Shown: piece by piece, positions 1-6,157 of the stretch | Numbering within the stretch: the stretch's first letter is position 1 | Layout: the number at the start of each line of letters is the position of its first letter | Made by a program: the position numbers and the translations under genes | Notes under the pieces: model-generated | Databases searched by the model: none | Seen by the model: the letters and a program-made list of their open reading frames with translations, nothing else | Told to the model about the DNA's origin: nothing | Source: an uncultured Blautia sp. | GTDB taxonomy: Bacteria > Bacillota > Clostridia > Lachnospirales > Lachnospiraceae | Direction of reading: 5' to 3' | NCBI GenBank assembly: GCA_934373235.1 | Contig: CAKROW010000092.1 | Location: 1 to 8,488 of the forward strand | Length of the DNA stretch: 8,488 nt

Positions 1-252
1 CAGATAGGCATTCCCCACAAGATCCATGATCATTCCGATGATCTCAATTCCCAGTTTCCTGATGTCCTTAAGAAATACCAAAATCACAGCCGCCATAGTT
101 CCCACATGAAGAAGAACCTCAAAAAGCACACCGGAGCTTCTTGCTGTATGCATCACGCTTTCAAGTGCGCACAGGTGTCCAAAACTGCTGACCGGCAGAA
201 ATTCTGTTATTCCCTGAATGATTCCCAAAATAATCGCGTGTATCACTGACAT
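1..252 (-). CDS. uppP: Undecaprenyl-diphosphatase UppP (BacA), N-terminal part
   Basis: This integral membrane enzyme dephosphorylates undecaprenyl pyrophosphate, recycling the lipid carrier for peptidoglycan and other wall polymers; extra copies give bacitracin resistance in several bacteria. The first 84 residues are visible and the rest lies beyond the window edge. The family signature GIIQGITEFLPVSSFGHL is at residues 10-27, with the conserved glutamate at E17; the usual SSSGH reads SSFGH here. A second conserved block, FEVLLHVGTMAAV (44-56), leads into a hydrophobic segment to about residue 61, followed by the basic KDIRK. The ATG at 250-252 is preceded by an AAGGAAA ribosome site about 8 bases upstream and by a good promoter. 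The gene is separated from nfnB by a terminator, so it is probably its own unit. Identity is well supported by motifs; full length cannot be judged. Confidence 0.93.
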   Translation of the reverse strand, partial: MSVIHAIILGIIQGITEFLPVSSFGHLCALESVMHTARSSGVLFEVLLHVGTMAAVILVFLKDIRKLGIEIIGMIMDLVGNAYL

Positions 253-289
253 ATCAAAATTTTCCTTTTCTTAGAATTTTACCTCACAC

Positions 290-318
290 ATTATAGCATA
301 ACTCCTGTGAACTTACAA
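290..318 (-). promoter_or_regulatory. Promoter of uppP (extended -10)
   Basis: On the minus strand the -10 is a perfect TATAAT (290-295), preceded by TGC, giving an extended -10. The -35 is TTGTAA (313-318), four of six matches to TTGACA, at 17-bp spacing. Transcription would start near 283, leaving a leader of about 30 nt that contains the ribosome site. It lies downstream of the nfnB terminator, as expected for an independently transcribed gene. Confidence 0.75.
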
Positions 319-372
319 TGAACAGTTGGGAAAAATATCAAACAAACGTTCTGTATATCTTACATATCACAT

Positions 373-411
373 AAAAAAATCCTGCAGCGATCCGAAAACC
401 ACTGCAGGATT
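373..411 (-). terminator. Intrinsic terminator of the nfnAB operon
   Basis: A perfect 10-bp inverted repeat, AATCCTGCAG (378-387) with CTGCAGGATT (402-411), encloses a 14-nt loop. In the minus-strand transcript the stem is followed by seven U (373-379). It lies about 36 bases past the nfnB stop codon. There is no matching U tract on the other side, so it acts on minus-strand transcription. Confidence 0.92.
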
Positions 412-447
412 CTGTTTATGTTTTGTATAAGTTGTATAAATGAAAAC

Positions 448-1842
448 TTATTTATTCTTCAGGAACTCATCAATGCCCTTTGCTCCGGCTTTACCGGCAC
501 CCATGGCAAGGATAACTGTGGCAGCACCTGTAACAGCGTCACCACCGGCATATACGCCGTTCTTGGATGTCTTACCGCTCTCTTCCTCTGCAACAATACA
601 TCTTCTCTTATTGATCTCAAGCCCCTTGGTTGTTGAAGAGATCAGCGGATTCGGTGAAGTACCCAGTGACATGATAACAGTATCTACATCCATATCATAC
701 TCAGATCCGGGGATCTCTACCGGACGTCTTCTTCCGGATGCATCAGGCTCACCGAGCTCCATCTTGACAACTTTCATGCCGCATACATGGCCATTCTCAT
801 CTACAAGGATTTCTTTCGGATTTGTGAGGAGATCAAAAATGATTCCCTCTTCCTTTGCATGATGAACTTCCTCTGCTCTTGCAGGAAGCTCTGCCTCACT
901 TCTTCTGTATACGATATGTACCTCAGCACCAAGTCTTAATGCAGTTCTGGCAGCATCCATGGCAACGTTACCACCGCCTACAACGGCAACCTTCTTGCCT
1001 GCAGCGATCGGTGTATCGTAGGAGTCGTCGAATGCCTTCATAAGGTTACTTCTTGTCAGGTATTCGTTAGCGGAGAATACACCGCTTGCGTTCTCACCCG
1101 GAATGCCCATGAACATCGGAAGTCCGGCACCTGAGCCAATGAATACAGCCTCAAATCCCTCGTCTTCCATAAGCTGGTCGATGGTTGTGGATTTACCAAT
1201 GACAACATTAGTCTCGAATTTAACGCCTAATTCTTTAACTTTCTCGATCTCTTTCTTAACAACCTTCTGTTTCGGAAGACGGAACTCCGGAATTCCGTAA
1301 ACAAGAACACCGCCAAGCTCATGAAGAGCCTCAAATACAGTTACATCATAACCCGCTTTTGCAAGATCACCTGCACAGGTAAGTCCGGAAGGACCGGAAC
1401 CGATAACTGCAACCTTATGACCGTTTTTAACCTCTGCACCTGCCGGTTTGATATCATGCTCAAGTGCATAGTCAGCAACAAATCTCTCAAGTTTACCGAT
1501 GGAAACAGCCTCTCCCTTCTTACCGCGGATACACTGACCCTCACACTGAGACTCCTGTGGGCAGACACGTCCACAGATAGCCGGAAGTGCAGATGATAAA
1601 CCGATCACCTTGTATGCCTCTTCCATGTTACCTTCTTTGATCTTCTCAATAAATCCGGGAATGTCAATGGAAACCGGACATCCCTCAACGCATTTCGGCT
1701 TCTTGCAGCCTAAGCATCTCTGAGCCTCTTCCATTGCCTCTTCCTGATTATATCCAAGACAAACCTCATCAAAGTTTGTCGCACGTACTTTGGGATCCTG
1801 CTCTCTTACAGGAACTTTCTTTAACATCTTTGCATCTGCCAT
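448..1842 (-). CDS. nfnB: NfnB: large subunit of NADH-dependent reduced ferredoxin:NADP+ oxidoreductase
   Basis: This is the large, NADPH- and ferredoxin-reacting subunit of the cytoplasmic electron-bifurcating NfnAB transhydrogenase, which couples NADPH, NADH and low-potential ferredoxin pools. It has 464 residues. The N-terminal [4Fe-4S] domain has cysteines C43, C46, C51, C55, then C90, C94, C100, C104. By eye-alignment to dihydropyrimidine dehydrogenase, E119 (KLERF) occupies the fourth-ligand position of one cluster. An FAD Rossmann motif GSGPSG is at 148-153, an NADPH motif GGGNVA at 288-293 followed by YRR (312-314), and a C-terminal FAD motif YAGGD at 431-435. The ATG overlaps the nfnA stop (TAATG), and GGAGGTG (1850-1856) lies inside the end of nfnA, so the genes are translationally coupled. 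Such proteins are often labelled glutamate synthase small chain (GltA/GltD); the NfnA partner and absence of a large GOGAT gene here argue for Nfn. SudA (sulfide dehydrogenase) is an older name for related proteins. Confidence 0.9.
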   Translation of the reverse strand: MADAKMLKKVPVREQDPKVRATNFDEVCLGYNQEEAMEEAQRCLGCKKPKCVEGCPVSIDIPGFIEKIKEGNMEEAYKVIGLSSALPAICGRVCPQESQCEGQCIRGKKGEAVSIGKLERFVADYALEHDIKPAGAEVKNGHKVAVIGSGPSGLTCAGDLAKAGYDVTVFEALHELGGVLVYGIPEFRLPKQKVVKKEIEKVKELGVKFETNVVIGKSTTIDQLMEDEGFEAVFIGSGAGLPMFMGIPGENASGVFSANEYLTRSNLMKAFDDSYDTPIAAGKKVAVVGGGNVAMDAARTALRLGAEVHIVYRRSEAELPARAEEVHHAKEEGIIFDLLTNPKEILVDENGHVCGMKVVKMELGEPDASGRRRPVEIPGSEYDMDVDTVIMSLGTSPNPLISSTTKGLEINKRRCIVAEEESGKTSKNGVYAGGDAVTGAATVILAMGAGKAGAKGIDEFLKNK

Positions 1843-2729
1843 TACTTGTCACCTCCGCAATGTCCACATCCACCGTGGTGGGTATCGCCTTCCTGAAGCT
1901 TCAGTAATGCACGTCCCTCCTGGGTCTTGTACATCTGGCTTCTCTTCATAGCCTGATCGAAATCAACAAGATGTCCGTCGAATTCCGGTCCGTCTACGCA
2001 GGCAAATTTGATCTCATCACCGACTTTCAGACGGCATGCACCACACATACCGGTTCCGTCAACCATGATGGGATTCATGCTGACAATTGTATGGATGCCA
2101 AGTTTCTTGGTAAGAAGACAGACAAATTTCATCATGATCATCGGTCCGATGGCAACGCAGACATCATAATGCTTGCCCTCAGCAGTAACCAGATCTTCCA
2201 GAGTCTTGGTTACCATACCGGAACGGCCATAGGAACCATCATCTGTTGTAACATAAAGATTGGAAACCTCTCCAAGCTCCTTCTCAAGGATCACCATATC
2301 CTTAGTCTTGGCACCAAGGATAACATCTGCTGTTACGCCATGCTCATGGAGCCATTTAACCTGTGGATAAACCGGTGCTGTACCAACACCTCCGGCGATG
2401 AATACAATCTTTTTCTTCTTTAATTCTTCGATGTCCTCATGTACAAACTCAGATGGACATCCCAGAGGGCCAACAAAATCACGGAATGAATCGCCTGCCT
2501 TTAAAGCAGACATCCTGATAGTAGATGCTCCGATCTCCTGGAATACGATTGTAACAGTTCCCTCTTCGCGATCATAGTCGCAGATGGTGAGCGGGATTCT
2601 CTCTCCCTTCTCATCCAGCTTTACAATAATGAATTGTCCTGGCAGACAGTGGCTTGCAACACGCGGTGCGTGTACAACCATAAGATGAATTTTAGCCGCC
2701 AGTGTCTCAGCTTTTAAAACCTTATACAT
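1842..2729 (-). CDS. nfnA: NfnA: small FAD/[2Fe-2S] subunit of NADH-dependent reduced ferredoxin:NADP+ oxidoreductase
   Basis: This NADH-reacting subunit of NfnAB has 295 residues and the ferredoxin-reductase/PyrK-like fold. The FAD-binding stretch is RIPLTICDY (44-52), the nucleotide-binding stretch is GGVGTAPVYPQ (113-123), and the [2Fe-2S] site is C229-x2-C232-x11-C244. PyrK proteins have a fourth cysteine before this motif; here the position holds D224 (VDGTGMCGAC). An aspartate ligand is, as I recall, characteristic of structurally studied NfnA proteins, which supports Nfn over dihydroorotate dehydrogenase electron transfer. The last eleven residues are HHGGCGHCGGDK-like, with C288 and C291, and may bind metal. 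The ATG at 2727-2729 has AGGAGGA about 5 bases upstream. nfnB follows with a one-base overlap. Upstream are two overlapping promoter candidates. The SudB label is an alternative name for relatives. Confidence 0.9.
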   Translation of the reverse strand: MYKVLKAETLAAKIHLMVVHAPRVASHCLPGQFIIVKLDEKGERIPLTICDYDREEGTVTIVFQEIGASTIRMSALKAGDSFRDFVGPLGCPSEFVHEDIEELKKKKIVFIAGGVGTAPVYPQVKWLHEHGVTADVILGAKTKDMVILEKELGEVSNLYVTTDDGSYGRSGMVTKTLEDLVTAEGKHYDVCVAIGPMIMMKFVCLLTKKLGIHTIVSMNPIMVDGTGMCGACRLKVGDEIKFACVDGPEFDGHLVDFDQAMKRSQMYKTQEGRALLKLQEGDTHHGGCGHCGGDK

Positions 2730-2763
2730 GGTTTTCCTCCTCGCATATAATAAACCTTTATTT

Positions 2764-2792
2764 ATAATACGTCAAAATCCATCATATGGCAA
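2764..2792 (-). promoter_or_regulatory. Promoter of nfnAB
   Basis: On the minus strand, TTGCCA (2787-2792, five of six) and TATTAT (2764-2769, five of six) are separated by 17 bp. The predicted start near 2757 gives a leader of about 28 nt that contains the complete AGGAGGA ribosome site. A second candidate, TTGACG (2770-2775), 17 bp, TATTAT (2747-2752), overlaps it downstream, but its start near 2740 would cut into the ribosome site, so I prefer the upstream one. Confidence 0.65.
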
Positions 2793-2863
2793 GGGCTGAT
2801 TTACAAACATACCCAGATTATTCGTGATTTTTCGATAAAATATTTTTTAAACGGCACTGTTAA

Positions 2864-3532
2864 TTATTTATTTATCATTTCGTGAAGCTTTCCAAGTGCT
2901 TCCTTTATCCCGCCTATCTCATTGAGCAGGCCTTCATTTACAGCCTCTTTCCCTTCCAGCATGGTACCCACATCTTTCACAAGCTGTGTTGTATCCAGCA
3001 TCAGCTCCTCGAGCCGTTCTTTCCTGATCCCGGAATGTTCTGAAATAAATGTGGTGATCCGGTCCTGGATTTTTTCCATATTGCGACAGGTCTGAGCAAC
3101 GCCGATAAACATTCCATTCTGGCGCACCGGATGGATCACCATGGTGGCACTTGGCACAGCAAAAGAATAGTCCGCAGCTACAGCCATGGGAATACCGATG
3201 GAATGACTTCCTCCAAGCACCAGTGATACTGTGGGGATGCTTAAGGATGCGATCATCTCAGCAATGGCAAGACCTGCCTCCACATCTCCTCCCATAGTGT
3301 TCAGAAGTATAAGAAGTCCGTCCACATTTTCATCATCCTCCATCATGGCCAGTTTTGGCAGTATATGCTCGTATTTGGTGGTCTTGCTCTGGGATGGAGC
3401 CGTCTCATGACCCTCGATCTCTCCGATGATTGTAAGAAGTTCGATCCGGTGCTTCTCCAGATTTTCCTTCAAAGTCACCAGCCCCATTTCCCTGATCTCC
3501 TCGTTCTGGCTTTTCTGTTCTTTTTCACCCAT
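2864..3532 (-). CDS. tepA: ClpP-fold serine peptidase, TepA/YmfB type
   Basis: This protein belongs to the ClpP/crotonase superfamily and resembles Bacillus TepA (YmfB), described as a translocation-enhancing protein; its physiological substrate is poorly known. From the chosen start it has 222 residues. The ClpP-like core carries LNTMGGDVEAGLAIAEMI (78-95), the nucleophile region GGSHSIGIP (107-115) with probable catalytic S111, and MVIHPVRQNG (131-140) with probable H134; D180 in LMLDTT is a likely third residue, although this assignment is by eye. There is no signal peptide; the N-terminus is charged and probably helical. I chose the ATG at 3530-3532 because GGAGGT lies 7-8 bases upstream. 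An in-frame ATG at 3584-3586 would add 18 residues (240 in total) but has no ribosome site and its extra codons run through a strong hairpin. yebC is 92 bp upstream; no convincing terminator is seen downstream, so read-through into nfnAB is possible. Confidence 0.85.
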   Translation of the reverse strand: MGEKEQKSQNEEIREMGLVTLKENLEKHRIELLTIIGEIEGHETAPSQSKTTKYEHILPKLAMMEDDENVDGLLILLNTMGGDVEAGLAIAEMIASLSIPTVSLVLGGSHSIGIPMAVAADYSFAVPSATMVIHPVRQNGMFIGVAQTCRNMEKIQDRITTFISEHSGIRKERLEELMLDTTQLVKDVGTMLEGKEAVNEGLLNEIGGIKEALGKLHEMINK

Positions 3533-3569
3533 AAAAAATACCTCCGGAATATTTGATTCTGGAGGTATT
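3533..3569 (-). terminator. Terminator-like hairpin between yebC and tepA, masking the tepA ribosome site
   Basis: In the minus-strand transcript AATACCTCCAGAAT pairs with ATTCCGGAGGTATT: 13 of 14 positions pair, with one A-C mismatch, around a 5-nt loop (3551-3555). The 3' arm runs directly into six U (3533-3538, of which two join the stem), and the tepA ATG follows at once. It is placed 56 bases after the yebC stop, as a yebC terminator would be, but it also contains the tepA Shine-Dalgarno sequence. It may therefore terminate, attenuate or block translation; the structure is seen, the regulatory role is inferred. Confidence 0.75.
3540..3545 (-). promoter_or_regulatory. Ribosome binding site that sets the tepA start
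   Basis: GGAGGT on the minus strand lies 7 bases before the ATG at 3530-3532. It selects this start over the upstream in-frame ATG at 3586. The same bases form the 3' arm of the hairpin at 3537-3569 and pair with a perfect CCTCC in its 5' arm. Confidence 0.8.
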
Positions 3570-3615
3570 ATGTGCAAAATATGCAATTTTATTCTGTATG
3601 GATCATTCTGCCCGT

Positions 3616-3645
3616 ATTATCCCATCACTCGTCCCAGTTTGTCCA
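3616..3645 (-). promoter_or_regulatory. Possible tepA promoter within the end of yebC
   Basis: On the minus strand TGGACA (3640-3645, five of six) and GATAAT (3616-3621, five of six) are separated by 18 bp, overlapping the last codons and stop of yebC. The predicted start near 3609 gives a leader of about 77 nt that still contains the whole hairpin at 3537-3569. Base matches are only moderate, so this is tentative. Confidence 0.35.
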
Positions 3646-4368
3646 TACATCTGTCACATCGTCATCCTCGTCAAGAAGATCCAGGGTTCTGTGAAGATCC
3701 TTGACAGCCTGCTCATCATTAAGCTCTACATAGGTCTGCGGGATCATGGCGATCTGAGCCTCTACAAGGGGGATGCCTGCTTTCTCAAGAGCCTCACGTA
3801 CTGCACTGAAATCATCCGGAGCAGTAAGGATCTCAAAGCTGTCCTCTTCCTCGTTAAAGTCCTCGGCACCTGCATCCAGAGCTGTCATCATAAGCTCGTC
3901 TGCATCCATCTCGCCACACTCATCTTCAAGCTCTTCCTTGTCGATGATGATCTGTCCCTTCTGGTCGAACATAAAAGATACGCAGCCCTGTGTACCAATA
4001 CTTCCGTTACCCTTTGTGAAAGCATTACGTACATTACCTGCTGTACGGTTCTTGTTGTCAGTCAGTGTCTCAACGATGATGGCAACACCATTGGGACCAT
4101 ATCCCTCATAAACAGCCTTCTCATAGCTGTCAGCGGAATCTGCTCCTGCTGCCTTCTTGATTCCACGGTCAATGGTATCATTTGGCATATTGTTGGCTTT
4201 TGCCTTGGCGATCACATCACGGAGCTTGCTGTTGTTTGCAGGATCCGGTCCACCAGCCTTAACTGCCATAACGATCTCACGTCCGATAACTGTGAAGATC
4301 TTACCCTTCTTGGCATCATTCTTCTCTTTCTTATGTTTGATATTGGCAAATTTTGAATGTCCTGACAT
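3625..4368 (-). CDS. yebC: YebC/PmpR/TACO1 family protein
   Basis: The 247-residue length is typical for this cytoplasmic family. Members were long called transcriptional regulators (PmpR), but recent work on bacterial YebC and mitochondrial TACO1 points to a role on the ribosome in relieving stalls at proline-rich stretches. The diagnostic N-terminus is MSGHSKFANIKHKK, with F7 where most family members have W. The central family block YEGYGPNGVAIIVE (87-100) is followed by TLTDNKNRT (101-109). The second half is very acidic (for example EELEDE at 145-150 and DEDDD at 233-237), usual for the family. The ATG at 4366-4368 has an AAGGAGAGG ribosome site about 6 bases upstream. It has its own strong promoter and a long leader; tepA lies downstream beyond the hairpin at 3533-3569. 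Family assignment is secure; the molecular function in this organism is inferred. Confidence 0.95.
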   Translation of the reverse strand: MSGHSKFANIKHKKEKNDAKKGKIFTVIGREIVMAVKAGGPDPANNSKLRDVIAKAKANNMPNDTIDRGIKKAAGADSADSYEKAVYEGYGPNGVAIIVETLTDNKNRTAGNVRNAFTKGNGSIGTQGCVSFMFDQKGQIIIDKEELEDECGEMDADELMMTALDAGAEDFNEEEDSFEILTAPDDFSAVREALEKAGIPLVEAQIAMIPQTYVELNDEQAVKDLHRTLDLLDEDDDVTDVWTNWDE

Positions 4369-4472
4369 CTTATCCCTCTCCTTAGTTACTTTATTTCACC
4401 GTCTGCCACGGTTATTTTCAGGTGTTCTGCCTGTTATCAGCAGCGTATATACACCAGTTCACGTATAGTCAC
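4369..4472 (-). other. Long, potentially structured leader of yebC
   Basis: From the predicted start near 4472 to the yebC ATG the leader is about 104 nt, much longer than the other leaders here. It can form a compound stem-loop at 4421-4455 (outer GGTGT/ACACC, inner CTG/CAG twice with a one-base bulge and an AUAA loop) and a second 5-bp hairpin at 4398-4412 (ACCGT/ACGGT around GGCAG). Neither is followed by a U run, so neither is a typical terminator. I do not recognise a known riboswitch class. No coding sequence is evident. Confidence 0.4.
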
Positions 4473-4478
4473 CGATAA

Positions 4479-4507
4479 AATATAGCACTTATGGAAGAAT
4501 TCGTCAA
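4479..4507 (-). promoter_or_regulatory. Promoter of yebC (extended -10)
   Basis: On the minus strand TTGACG (4502-4507, five of six) and TATATT (4479-4484, five of six) are separated by exactly 17 bp, and TGC precedes the -10 as an extended element. Transcription would start near 4472, about 104 bases before yebC and after the ndoA stop codon. Confidence 0.8.
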
Positions 4508-4538
4508 GAATCAGAATCCCTTTCCTGCTCCATTTTGC

Positions 4539-4895
4539 CTAAAAAGTAAGCTCCAGGCTGATCTCAAGAGCATGATTTACCTTGTCAAGCATCACACTGT
4601 CAAGATGGCATACCTTATCCTTGAGCCTTCGCTTGTCAATGGTCCGAAGCTGTTCCAGAAGGATCACAGAGTCCTTCTCAATACCGTAGGCAGATGCATC
4701 GATCTCTATATGCGTCGGCAGTTTTGCTTTATTCATTTTTGACGTGATAGCCGCACAGATCACTGTGGGACTGTGGCGGTTACCCACATCGTTCTGGATA
4801 ATGAGCACAGGACGGATTCCACCCTGCTCACTTCCCACAACCGGTCTTAAATCAGCGTAAAAGATATCCCCTCTTTTTATAACCACACAATTCAC
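4539..4895 (-). CDS. ndoA: EndoA/MazF-type mRNA interferase toxin
   Basis: The product closely matches Bacillus subtilis NdoA (EndoA), a PemK/MazF-family endoribonuclease that cuts single-stranded RNA at UACAU. Visible motifs are KRGDIFYADL (7-16), VVGSEQGGIRPVLIIQND (19-36) and AAITSK (48-53), ending in EISLELTF. R28 and T51 correspond to the catalytic R25 and T48 of the Bacillus enzyme. No ATG is available. The first GTG (4893-4895) gives 118 residues; a second GTG three codons on (4884-4886) gives 115 residues and brings R and T to exactly 25 and 48, with GGAG 10 bases upstream. I list the longer form but the shorter is at least as likely. alr lies 87 bp upstream, as in Bacillus, but the antitoxin gene ndoAI normally between them is absent. 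No separate promoter is seen, so it is probably transcribed from upstream with alr. Confidence 0.92.
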   Translation of the reverse strand: MNCVVIKRGDIFYADLRPVVGSEQGGIRPVLIIQNDVGNRHSPTVICAAITSKMNKAKLPTHIEIDASAYGIEKDSVILLEQLRTIDKRRLKDKVCHLDSVMLDKVNHALEISLELTF

Positions 4896-4982
4896 ACTCC
4901 GATTCTTCCTTTTTACAGATAAGTATTTCCATTATTTTTTCGTGTATTCATGCGTGGTACATTTTCCGTGCGCTGTTATCTT

Positions 4983-6152
4983 TTACTGGAAGAAGCTCTC
5001 TTCCTCCCCACATTCCTTACCATCTCTGATATAGACTCTTGGAACACGCTTGCTGATCTCACAGACAAATTCATAAGAAAACCTTCCGGAAATGTCTCCC
5101 AGGGTCTCCACACTGATGAACTCATCTCCGTCTCTTCCCATAAGAGTTACTTCATCCCCTGCTTTTACACCCGGAATATCGGTCACATCTACCATAAACT
5201 GGTCCATACAGACACGGCCCAGGATAGGTGCTTTCTGACCGTGGATCAGCACCCAGCCCTTATTGGAAAGCTGTCTGGGATAGCCATCCGCATAACCTGC
5301 CGGTATGGTGGCCATTCTGGTAAAACGTTCTGTTACAAAGGTCCCGCCATAACTTACCGCAGTTCCTCTTTCTACATTTTTTACATAGGATACATGGCTT
5401 TTAAGCTCCATGGCCGGAATCAGATCCAAAGCCTCTCTCTCTACTTCCTCTGAAGGATAAATACCATATATGGTGATCCCTGCACGGACTACATTTAAGT
5501 TTGCCTCCGGCACTCTCATGATCCCCGCACTGTTTGAACAGTGACGGACAGGAATATGGATGCCTCTTTTTTCCAGAAGATCCGCAAATCTCAGGTATCG
5601 GTCAAGCTGACGGAGTGCAGGGGTACGATCCACCTCGTCTGCCCTTGCGAAATGGGTGAACATTCCCTCAATGATCAGATTGGGAATATTTGCCACTTCC
5701 TCGATCTTTTCCACATTATCCGGAACATCTGCATAACCGATCCTTGTCATTCCTGTATCCAGCGCAAGATGGATATGTACATCTTTTCCAATACGTGATC
5801 CGGCTGCGGCATAGTTGATAGCTGTATTCAGATCCGAGATGGTGATCCGGATATCCTCCGCAGCCAACTCCTCATAATATTCCGGAAAAACGATCCCAAG
5901 GATCAGGATCGGTTTGGTAACTCCCGCGTGGCGCAGTTCCAGGGCTTCCTCTGCGGTAGCTGTTGCAAATCCCCAGATATAATCATACTCATGGATCAGC
6001 TTTGCAATGGCTGTTGCTCCGTGTCCGTAGCCGTCTGCCTTGATCACGGCGATGATCTTTGTTCCTGGTTTTATTTTTTTGTGCATCTCCTGGAAATTAT
6101 GGGCGATGGCATCCAGCGATACCATTGCCTTTATTCTGTCGTATTTTTTCAT
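4983..6152 (-). CDS. alr: Alanine racemase
   Basis: This PLP-dependent cytoplasmic enzyme interconverts L- and D-alanine to supply D-Ala for peptidoglycan. The 389-residue length is normal. The PLP lysine is K38 in AVIKADGYGHG (35-45). The TIM-barrel domain continues with LDTGMTRIGY (131-140, R137), HCSNSAG (204-210) and RAGITIYG (223-230) for phosphate and ring contacts. The C-terminal beta domain carries the second catalytic base Y268 in VSYGGTF (266-272) and RVCMDQFMVD (313-322). All key residues are present. The ATG at 6150-6152 lies five bases after the nnr stop, and its AGGAGAGG ribosome site is within the last codons of nnr, indicating an operon and coupled translation. ndoA follows after 87 bp. 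The acidic tail (GEEESFFQ) is of no known function. Confidence 0.97.
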   Translation of the reverse strand: MKKYDRIKAMVSLDAIAHNFQEMHKKIKPGTKIIAVIKADGYGHGATAIAKLIHEYDYIWGFATATAEEALELRHAGVTKPILILGIVFPEYYEELAAEDIRITISDLNTAINYAAAGSRIGKDVHIHLALDTGMTRIGYADVPDNVEKIEEVANIPNLIIEGMFTHFARADEVDRTPALRQLDRYLRFADLLEKRGIHIPVRHCSNSAGIMRVPEANLNVVRAGITIYGIYPSEEVEREALDLIPAMELKSHVSYVKNVERGTAVSYGGTFVTERFTRMATIPAGYADGYPRQLSNKGWVLIHGQKAPILGRVCMDQFMVDVTDIPGVKAGDEVTLMGRDGDEFISVETLGDISGRFSYEFVCEISKRVPRVYIRDGKECGEEESFFQ

Positions 6153-6157
6153 TTTAT

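Noticed and set aside
423..439. Direct repeat TTGTATAA-g-TTGTATAA after nfnB
   Set aside because: Two 8-bp AT-rich copies only, in a 3' untranslated region; likely chance.
2800..2863. Search for a terminator after tepA
   Set aside because: Only AT-rich stretches and 3-4 bp pairings are present; no GC stem followed by a U run on the minus strand.
2840..2870. GTTAATTATTTA-like stretch as a Rex box near nfnAB
   Set aside because: Only one half-site resembles TTGTTAA; the opposite half-site is missing and the position is far upstream of the nfnA promoter.
3533..3586. Longer tepA starting at the ATG at 3586
   Set aside because: No ribosome site before it, and its 18 extra codons run through the hairpin and the SD of the better start.
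3553..4356. Long open frame on the plus strand opposite yebC (267 codons)
   Set aside because: It is fully antisense to a secure YebC gene, has no recognisable protein motif and is explained by the codon bias of the real gene.
4913..4951. Twelve-codon minus-strand frame (MNTRKNNGNTYL) between alr and ndoA, as a possible antitoxin remnant
   Set aside because: Too short, no convincing ribosome site and no resemblance to a ribbon-helix-helix antitoxin.
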